A stretch of DNA of 64,000 bases. It comes from Lineus longissimus (Eukaryota; Nemertea; Pilidiophora; Heteronemertea; Lineidae). The notes under the pieces are model-generated. The model did no database searches, was not told the origin of the DNA, and saw nothing but the letters and a program-made list of their open reading frames with translations. The stretch spans positions 11,665,501 to 11,729,500 of the forward strand of contig NC_088310.1 in assembly GCF_910592395.1 (NCBI RefSeq), given 5' to 3'. A program made the position numbers and the translations under genes. This document shows positions 56,205-64,000 of this stretch, piece after piece (within the stretch, counting starts at the first letter, position 1; the number at the start of each line of letters is the position of its first letter).

Positions 56205-56237
56205 ACTCTAACCTTAACCCTAACCCTAACCCTTACA
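56205..56237. repeat. Short telomere-like (TAACCC)n stretch
   Basis: Degenerate to perfect units (ctaaccttaaccctaaccctaaccctt), about four, within the composite element. Too short to be a telomere; it could be an interstitial remnant or chance expansion. Confidence 0.6.
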
Positions 56238-56280
56238 GGTCGTTCAAGAAAGAAAAAAAGCTATTTCATTTATTTCTAGT

Positions 56281-56497
56281 GTGATGTATAAATAGCACAA
56301 TATTTAGAGCAGGCCCAGACTCCTTTAATTAGGGCACGGGTTGTGTAGACCCTGTTCATCCGGGGATCTTCCGAGAAAGAGCGACGCGCTCAGCTTGTTC
56401 ATGTGGTGGAGATTGTCATTTCGAATAATAAAGTGATATTCTACGATAAACCAGGACTTGCCTCTATTGAATGAAATGGAACCAGGAAAACATAACA
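56281..56497 (+). repeat. 3' part of a Gypsy-type LTR with primer site
   Basis: TATA-like TGTATAAATAGC (56285), AATAAAG (about 56427) and an end in AACATAACA are followed directly by TGGTGCCGAACACCGGG (56498-56514), in the position and form of a primer binding site. The LTR start is not clear. A gag-like ATG with an Ala/Pro-rich start (MADPAPGAAPAAAPAPA) lies at 57782 after a ~1.3-kb leader and is truncated after about 20 codons. Confidence 0.6.
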
Positions 56498-58014
56498 TGG
56501 TGCCGAACACCGGGCAATAGTGAGTTAATTTGACGGTAGTTTTCGTTTTCATCCGAACGTTTCAAGTTTGCGGATGGCGTGCTCGATCGGGGACACTCAA
56601 ATGTAGAGTGTGTACTGACTACTGTGTTGTGTACATTTGGCACTTGGTGGTGGCTGATGCACTCAATCGTGACCTGGTTGTTGACGATAACATTTTGTTA
56701 TCATTTCTTCATCGGATCGGAGAGAGGTGACTGAAACTATCCGTGTACATGGTGTACCTGCTTATACGTTACGTTGCAGCACATACTCGGATACTGATGA
56801 TGCTTTACTGATAGGGAGTGATGAGTGCAATGTTGGAACACTGATAGTGATATGTTTCATGGGATAGGAAGTAAGTGTAAACTCCTCCAAACTGTCTATA
56901 CCTACACTAGATCTGGTCTCACCAGACTCCAACCACCAGGAATGGTATTTGTCAACTCGAACTGTGCATGATCTATAGTGAAACTCGTACTGGTCTATGT
57001 CTTATCGTCTCGTGATCGTCAATCTGCGGTTTACGAAGTTCATGTTGCCAGTGTATGTGAGTGTCGACGTCATCAGTGACGGTGTTTTGATAGCCAGTAA
57101 CCAGGTGATGGTTATCTACTGCAGTACTACCTACAAGGATTGTCGGAGGTTTCAACGTGATCAACCCCTCGTCAAACAGTGATGGACATTGTTACCCGCT
57201 ATGCAGTTATCTTCAGGAGTGATCCTTAGATGTCTTCGAATAATGCACACTGTTTTTGTGTATGAGAGACTAGTTTACTTCTACTGTTTCTAGATCATTA
57301 TTGTTGTCTGTATAATATTCCATCTTCATAGACAATCGGTATCAAGTTACAGATATGTGGTATCTTTTAGTCGCATTATTGCATATGTTTGTGTCAACAT
57401 TGTAATGTTTGTGTCAACTTTTTGCTCGCTATAATGTTCTTGATTTCCAGCTTTGCCAGTTTTCCTTGTCCGGTAGCTATACTTAGTCCTATCTTAAATT
57501 GATTTACTAGGAGGAATAGGCCTACTTATTACCAAGTTAACTTTTCATTTGTCCGACATGGTCAGCTTTTCATTTTGAGGCGTGGTAGTGCAAGGGAACT
57601 TCATGCATTACTCCTAACCATTGGCATGCTATACTCACGGTCATTTCATTTCTAATCTTAAACTCTGGGAAGACTTAATGTGTTGACACTGCGTGTAGTT
57701 ATAGTTTGTGATGCGTTGCCATTTCAAATACTAGGATTTCTACTTGTCAACTCTTAGTTTTTCAGTTTTATAGCACTACAGATGGCAGACCCAGCTCCAG
57801 GTGCAGCCCCAGCCGCAGCTCCAGCTCCAGCCCCAGCTCAACCAGTATCAATCTACGTGTCCTTGATATGCTACACAAGTGTCTTTGCTTTGGTTTGTCT
57901 TTATTTGCGGTAATAACCACCCAGGAGTATCAATCTACGTGTCCTTGATATGCTACACAAGTGTCTTTGCTTTGGTTTGTCTTTATTTGCGGTAATAACC
58001 GCCCATAGAGATTT

Positions 58015-58375
58015 GCCCTGTTGTGATTTTCCAAATGGAATTAAACCCAAATTGAACACAACTTCTTGGATATAATTACAGTTTTCCAGTCTCGAGCTAT
58101 TAACACAGACTTACTCAAGAATTCTCTCCGATCATCAATGTAATAACTGAGAAAAAGTCCAATTAATTCCAGACCCTCACGGGCCACTATACTGTCCGCC
58201 ATCTTGGTTATAACCCTCATATATAAAGGCCAAAATGTTCCTTTCGTGGTTTGGTCATGACGATTCCTAAATTGACTTGGCAGTTCCTGATTGGTCATTG
58301 ATGACGAGTCAGGGTCTTCCTGTTCAACGACGCATGCGCAACAACTGATGCTTAAAAGGAAGGGGTGCGCCCTGA
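58015..58375. other. Non-coding DNA, no gene seen
   Basis: A minus-strand frame at 58041-58436 covers this stretch and enters the next MITE; it has no recognisable domain and I do not call it a gene. Confidence 0.4.
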
Positions 58376-59237
58376 CCCGGGACGCGAAATTTTTTTCTGC
58401 AGGATACTTCTGCCACAGTGTACATCTGACAGCCAATCACAATTGGCGCAATCTTTGACGTCACACTGTTTATTTATGCATGATAATGCAAATACAATGG
58501 ACGATACCGAGTCGCATGCCGAGTGCCACTTCAACTGTGAATGTGACAATAGTTCATTGTCTGACCCCAATTATGCTCAACTCAAGGTTTGTGTCGTAGT
58601 GTTTAGGAATGAATTGCACAGATTCATTGTAAAATTGATGATATTATGCGTACAAAAGAGGCATCAGCTGATCTGATCGCTGCATTGCAGTGCATGCATT
58701 GATTTGTGAAATTTTAAGGGGCAGTGACACTGACAGTGTTGCCAATGTTGATAATTATTAAAGGGACAGTGTATCCGATGTCTGCTGTTGAAGGTATCAG
58801 GCCTATTTTGGTAGTTTGAACATTGTTGAAGGGCCATTGTATAAAACACATTTTGACAAGCAAACAAAATAAATTGAATGGTGGCGCCACCTATGCATAT
58901 ACAGCAGAACTAGTTACACGGTTGACAGATAAACATTCAACCTCGGCTATTTTGCCGAGCACAGTACGCCTTTAACAGACACGTCCAATAAATACAGTCC
59001 ACTCGACAATGAAAATACATGTTAAGATACTGCAAATAAATATATTTTAGCTAATATACTCTAACCATTTGCTAACTTGTTCTTTCCAAGATTATCAGAA
59101 CACGTGGCATTGTTGACATTATTGCGCCATGTGGAAAGATGATGTCAACAAAGACACGTGCTTGCCTTGAATTCTGATTGGCTGTCAGATGTACACTATG
59201 GCAGAAGTATCCTGCAGAAAAAAATTTCGCACCCGGG
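58376..59237. mobile_element. MITE (family E), ~65-bp inverted ends
   Basis: The left end CCCGGGACGCGAAATT and the right end's complement CCCGGGTGCGAAATT are followed by a further ~45 bp of near-identity, including TCTGCAGGATACTTCTGCCA and ACATCTGACAGCCAATCA. A target duplication was not clear. The interior has no coding domain. Confidence 0.75.
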
Positions 59238-59625
59238 ACACTCGCTTGCGGGGTTCAGTTTCAATACGACAAATTTACGTTCCATGCATCTCGCATAGAT
59301 TGGATCTGAAATCACACTTAAATCAAATCCTCATAAACATCCGTTTAAAAGTAAGTCCACGGCTCATTATTTTAAAGTTGTACCAACGTAAACTTCCTCA
59401 CAAAAATACTCATATAATTCCCCAGATATTGACTTCTCGATTTCTTCGATTCCGATTTCGATTCTACCTGGACGTGGCCCTGTGTGACCTTCCATCGGCA
59501 CACTGCAGGTCAAGATCTACGGCCTCGTGGGAAGGCCCTCTCATCACCGAAGGTTGGTATCTGTGGATGATCCGAATCGAACGAATTCTTATTCGGATCA
59601 TGACCGATATCAGTGCTTGGTGACA

Positions 59626-60780
59626 TACCTACCATAAAAATATAATTGAAAATAAGTCACTATTAAGCGATATATTGCACTTTTTACCTTTTTTAGCTTT
59701 GGCCCCCTGGTGGCCAAGTATAGAATCAGATCAGACCGAAATTAGGTGTCATTGGTCAAAATGACGTAGGGAGACATGTGTGTGAAATTTCAAGTTCATA
59801 ACTTGAGCGGTTAAGAAACGTGCCATAGTTACACTCAAACGGACAATTTACGCCATTTTACCTCTGTGAACTTGAAAATTAGGTGAAATCAAAAACCCAT
59901 ATGATATGTGATGTATCTATGCTAGGAGTACCTACCATAAAAATATCATTGAAAACAATCACAATTAAGCTATATATTGCACTTTTTACCTCTTTTAGTT
60001 TTGGCCCCCTGGCGGCCAAATCAAAATTCAGATCAGACCGATTCAGTGTCGGCGGTTATACGATGTAGGGAGTCATGTGTAGCAGAGTCCAAGTTCATAG
60101 CTTTATCGTTTAAGAAACGTGCCATAGTTACACTCAAACAAACAATTAACGCCATTTGGACTATGTGACCATGAAAATGGGGTCAAATCAGAAACCCATA
60201 TGATATGTGATGTATCCTTGCTAGGAGTACCTACCATAAACATTTAATCGAAAACAAGTCACTAATAAGCGGGGATTGCATTTTTTATCTTTTTAACTTT
60301 GGCCACCTGGTGGCCAAGTGGATAATCAGATCAGACCGAAATTAGTTGTCATTGGTTATATGACGTAGGGAGTCATGTGTATGAAATTTCAAGTTCATAA
60401 CTTAAGCGGTTAAGAAACGTGCCATAGTTACACTCAAACGGACAATTTACGCCATTTTACCTCCGTGACCTTGAAAATTAGGTGAGTCAAAAACCCGTAT
60501 GATATAAGATGTATCCTTGCTAGGAGAACCTACCATAGAAATTTGTTTTCGAACACAAGTCACTCATAAGAGAGATATCACACTTTTTAGGTTTCCACTT
60601 CTCAGCTCACCTCCTGGTGGCCAAGTCAAGAATAAGATCGGACCGAAATTCATTGTCAAAGGTCAGCTGACCTAGCTAGGGGGGGGCTGTGAACAAAGTT
60701 CATAGCTTTAGCGGTTAAGAACGTGCCACTGTTTTTGGAACAGGATACAGACGACGATGACGGACGACGGACACTGCGCT
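59626..60780. repeat. ~300-bp period tandem repeat (family M), about 3.8 units
   Basis: The words CTACCATAAA (59630, 59932, 60231, 60531), GGCCCCCTGGTGGCC-like blocks, AAGAAACGTGCCATAGTTAC and TTTACCTCTGTGA-CTTGAAAA recur every ~300 bases. The array ends in GACGACGATGACGGACGACGG (about 60750) and TGGTGAGCC. Same family as 19140 and, reversed, 26867. Confidence 0.88.
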
Positions 60781-61100
60781 GTTGTATAGACTCCCCTATG
60801 GTGAGCCAAAAAGGTCAGAAAACAATATTAGTGACGTCAGAAACCTCAGATACCTCTTGCACGAATATTAAGGAAGGCTCATCCTCAATAATCTTATCCA
60901 AAATTAAATATCATCTATTTTTGAAAAGAGGGTAACATGTCAACTACGTGTTGTTATGTTGACTTTATAATACAATGTCCATTGGTTTCACTTTATTGTA
61001 GAATAAGTCTGAGAAATTTCGTCATGACTCTATGAAAGAGGTATGTCCGTGAAAGAGGAATGTCATCTTTACTTTTCTAGCCCTCCCTTCCCAGATGTAT
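60781..61100. other. Non-coding DNA, no gene seen
   Basis: No feature beyond short frames without domains. Confidence 0.4.
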
Positions 61101-62210
61101 GGGTTCAAATCAGTGAAATGTGTAGATTGTGCAAAGAGAGTGTAAACAAATCCTCTTTTTTTTGTAAAATGAGACATTCCACTACCATAATTGCTCATAT
61201 ATTTATGTTCACAAACCTAATCATCAGTCAGTCAAAGTTTGAACAAAATTAGCCCAAAACACAAAGCCTCCTTAAAACATGAATTTTGTGACATTTCACT
61301 AGTTTTTGAGGTTTCATTGTGAAAGTGGGGTTCATAAAACCATTTTTTCTACAAAGATAACAGATCTTTAGGCAAAATAGCATATACAATATGTTTATTC
61401 TTGTTCAGGCAATCAAAGCCATCAATATGACAGTGGTTTCAACAAAATTGAGGCAAGACTTCGACACTATTTTTCATAGATTAATGTAAAAAATAGTATT
61501 TACAAATCCTTTTTTTGGTAAGATGAGACATTTCACTGCAGAAACTGCTCATTTCCCCTAGATACACCCAGAATGACTAACACAACACTGAATATTGATT
61601 GATTATGGACCAACTAGGCCATGATTAGAGAAATATATTCATTTGCCAAACAGGCTATATAGAAAGAGCATTCTCTGCAAAATGTGAAAAAGGAAACCCT
61701 AGAAAGAGTGCATAGGCTATATCTTTTCACAGACCTAATAATCAGTCTGTCAAAGTTCCAACAAAATATGCCCAAACAATTAAGCGTCCTAAGAACAAAA
61801 TAACTCTTATAATCTTAGTTAAATTTTGTGTTCATCGAAGTCACTATTTTCAAAAATCAACCATGCTTCCAGTCAGAGTAGTCCTATCTACACTAAACAA
61901 TGATATTAAGCCTAGTACATGTATATATACTAATAATTAATCTATACCTGGGGTGACACAGAATGTATTGTTTAGAATGAGGCTTGTTTTCACTATATTT
62001 TGTAGATTAATGCAAAGAAATGCTTACAAATCCTCTTTTTTATAAGATGAGAGATTTCATTGCAAAAACTGCTCATGTATTCATGTTGTCACAGACCTAA
62101 TAATCAGTTTGTCAAAGCTGTAACAAAATTGGCCCAAACATGTATACTGGTAATTAATTTCTACCTGGGGTGCCACAGACTATATTGTTTCGAATTAGGC
62201 TTGTTTATAC
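61101..62210. repeat. Degenerate repeat units, three to four copies
   Basis: The word order ACAAATCCTCTTTTTT, ATGAGACATTTCACTGC, CTGCTCAT, CACAGACCTAATAATCAGTCTGTCAAAG and AAAAT-GCCCAAAC occurs at about 61148-61240, 61500-61560, 61730-61780 and 62026-62140, with changing spacing and parts missing. No coding capacity was seen. Confidence 0.65.
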
Positions 62211-63310
62211 ACCTCTGGTTATGTAATAATCATATATGGGGGCAGTGACCCATATCCTCAGCCCAAAGGAGGTGTTAACTCCTGCTGCCCTCTGTTGGAT
62301 AACATATATACATATATATGTAATAGGGAGGGCGGCTGATCCATGGAACAGCCTCCTTGCACAAAAATGACTCTCTTGTCTTGAAAATGGCTTTGTTCAT
62401 CTAGTGTTACGCCTAAGCTTGGTTATGAAAGCGAAAGGTGGCTGCCAGGTGTCGAAGATGTTGTTCGCGTTTGCGAAACACAGAAGGGTCTCAGGCGTCC
62501 ACATAAGAAAACGTCTTGGACACAAGTTTGCCTGACTGCACAATTATCTTGATGGTACAAGCCGAATCGCCCGTTTGTCTTCCAAGCTTTCCGTTTCATG
62601 AGAATCAGTGTTTTGCAAGTTGCCGATTATAATTGAATATATACGTTGTTTAGAATGTGGCTTTGTGATTCCTCGATGCAGTCAACTATATGACGTAAGT
62701 GTACAACCAACCAAAAGTAATAAATGCACTCGTTTTGAACCGGTCAAATAAACACTTCCACCAAACACGTTTCTTGACTTCCATATAATTTGCGATCTCA
62801 AAAACGGGCGGTACTTATAATGCCCGAACTCGAAACTCCTCTAATGACGTGGGCAATGAGACGCCGTGGTCTTGCAAAAGCTTTGAAACTAACGTTCGAT
62901 TTGTAAATCGATGTTCGCTTTTGCATGTTTCTTTAAGTAACATGAATCGATAGAACGGGCAAAGTATTCAACGAAAACCTGACTACATTATCGATATTAC
63001 TTGGCGTGGTCGGCGGTGTAATTCGGAACTGTCAAAACGACCCAGGAGCACAAAAGCTGATGCAATGATTTGAAAAGAGTGTGGTATTGTATCCTGTAGC
63101 TGTTGGAATGAAGAGCATTGTTAAATCTGGATATACATGTATGCCTTTTAGCGTAAGATGGACAGATGCGTGATTCAAATTGTATGTATTTAGTACAGAA
63201 ATTTAAGGATAAAGGATGCTAGCATTGCTTGACTTCGTTGCTTCTTCTGTCAAATTTGGTATATGATGACTGAAATAAATATCAAGGGTATTCATTGATG
63301 ATGAAATACA
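62211..63310. other. Non-coding DNA, no gene seen
   Basis: No domain-bearing frame and no repeat pair was found in about 1.1 kb. Confidence 0.4.
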
Positions 63311-63315
63311 CCTAC

Positions 63316-63745
63316 TAGTTTTACAACCTAACAACGGGATCGTGGCGAGAAAACTATACGAAGTTATTAATGAGTAGGAAATAAATTTATCACTTCTTGA
63401 AATGCCTGTCAAACAGAGCGAAGTCTGTTTTGTTGGCGATTACCGAATTGAATACCTTGCCTGCATCGAAATGCCATTGGTAGCTGGTTGAAAAAATAAA
63501 ACAATATTGCGAGACGTCGTTTATATCCTAGCAAAAGTTTGGGCAGAATTACAAATGTTTGTAAGACTTTTTTACCACCTAACATCGGGATCGCGGCGAC
63601 AAAACAATAAGAAATTCATTAATTAATAGGCTATGAATTATCATTTCTTTAGGAATGCTTGTCCAACAGTGCAAAGTATGTTTTGTTGGTGCTTACCGAT
63701 CTGGATACCTTGCCAGTATCCAAGTGCCATAGGTTTCTGGTTTAT
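63316..63745. repeat. Direct repeat, two ~170-bp units about 250 bp apart
   Basis: ACAACCTAACAACGGGATCGTGGCGA (63322, split here: ACCTAACA and GGGATCG) and ACCACCTAACATCGGGATCGCGGCGA-like sequence (63574) begin two units that continue with TTGTTGG-G-TTACCGA and ATACCTTGCC and AATGCCAT/AAGTGCCAT. Identity is roughly three in four. No coding domain. Confidence 0.65.
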
Positions 63746-64000
63746 CGAAGCCCTCAGTCATTTTCGTTGGTAGGTCCGTGCGACTACGCATATGAAAGTT
63801 TCCATCAGAGGATTTCGACATTATGCATGCTGATGCCCTTTAAAGTAATGTTCAAATTCAGAAGCGAAGAAGAATATTTCTCGGAAGATGACACATTGGG
63901 GCAGCTGGCTATGATCATTTTTAATAGATCTTTACGAGTCACTGCACTCTTCTGGTAACTTGCGTCATAACTTTTTTGAGAGAACTGCCAATTTTTTACA

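Larger units (their letters stand above)
55120..58006. mobile_element. Composite DNA element with tandem-repeat inverted ends
   Basis: The outer ends ATGGGCGGTTATTACCGC (55120) and the complement ending at 58006 are inverted repeats. Each end is made of ~82-bp units: three in direct tandem on the left (55120 to about 55370) and two, inverted, on the right (57844-58006). Flanks ggagattt (55112-55119) and agagattt (58007-58014) suggest an 8-bp target duplication with one mismatch. Inside are an exon of unknown function (55647-55986), the 3' part of an LTR with a primer site (56281-56510), a leader and the first codons of a gag (57782-57843), cut exactly where the right repeat begins. I cannot assign it to a superfamily. 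Confidence 0.7.

Noticed and set aside
56205-56237. Telomere or chromosome fusion point
   Set aside because: Only about four TAACCC-like units, lying inside a transposable element.
58365-58676. 103-codon plus frame
   Set aside because: Lies across the inverted end and body of a MITE; no domain.

Overview
The window is eukaryotic nuclear DNA from an animal, most likely a marine invertebrate and probably a deuterostome (lancelet, hemichordate or echinoderm); I cannot fix the species. The evidence is GT-AG introns, one recognisable animal host gene fragment (TRANK1-like), AT-rich intergenic DNA, and a very diverse transposon set: DIRS, BEL/Pao, Copia, Gypsy, several non-LTR retrotransposons, a tRNA-derived SINE, PIF/Harbinger and many MITEs. 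There are no operons, ribosome binding sites, rRNA genes or CRISPR arrays. A 500-base run of N at 44294-44793 is an assembly gap.

Layout, 0-16 kb. An RNase H remnant of a non-LTR retrotransposon (0.5-1.7 kb) is followed by three spliceable TRANK1-like exons (1.9-3.2 kb). A decayed reverse transcriptase (3.9-5.9 kb) is split by a palindromic MITE rich in AAAACCTAGTTTT, with a second MITE at 5.9-6.9 kb. The 3' end of an L2/CR1-like LINE lies at 8.1-8.9 kb. Quiet DNA with inverted repeats and a recurring GGGTATTTGTAGCC motif follows.

Layout, 16-31 kb. A DIRS retrotransposon (16.2-23.8 kb) has been cut by three later insertions: a 3.4-kb Harbinger element with an intact transposase, an L2/CR1-like LINE on the minus strand, and a tRNA-derived SINE. 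The SINE shares its 3' tail with the LINE at 8 kb, which suggests that LINE family mobilised it. A 780-bp MITE carrying a tRNA-like segment and a ~300-bp-period tandem repeat follow, then unannotated DNA.

Layout, 31-45 kb. A BEL/Pao element (gag at 31.4 kb, pol at 38.5-42.4 kb, plus strand) is interrupted by a complete but defective Copia element on the minus strand (32841-38475, both LTRs, TSD TCAAG), which itself holds a ~720-bp insertion. A second copy of the AAAACCTAGTTTT MITE follows, with a 710-bp element nested inside it (9-bp TSD, tRNA-like segment).

Layout, 45-64 kb. A minus-strand two-ORF LINE (45.7-54.9 kb) is interrupted by a 178-bp MITE in its endonuclease and by a Gypsy element (49404-54513, LTRs, TSD ACACT) in ORF1. 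Beyond it is a composite element (55120-58006) whose inverted ends are built of ~82-bp tandem units and which encloses an unclassified exon plus the 5' part of another LTR retrotransposon. MITEs and tandem or dispersed repeats fill the rest.

The nesting gives a relative history: DIRS, BEL and the minus-strand LINE are older hosts; Harbinger, Copia, Gypsy, the SINE and the MITEs are younger. Nearly all element ORFs carry frameshifts or stops; the Harbinger transposase is the main exception. I found no host pathway or multi-gene system here. The most unusual objects are the composite element, the tRNA-like segments inside two DNA transposons, and the SINE/LINE tail pairing.
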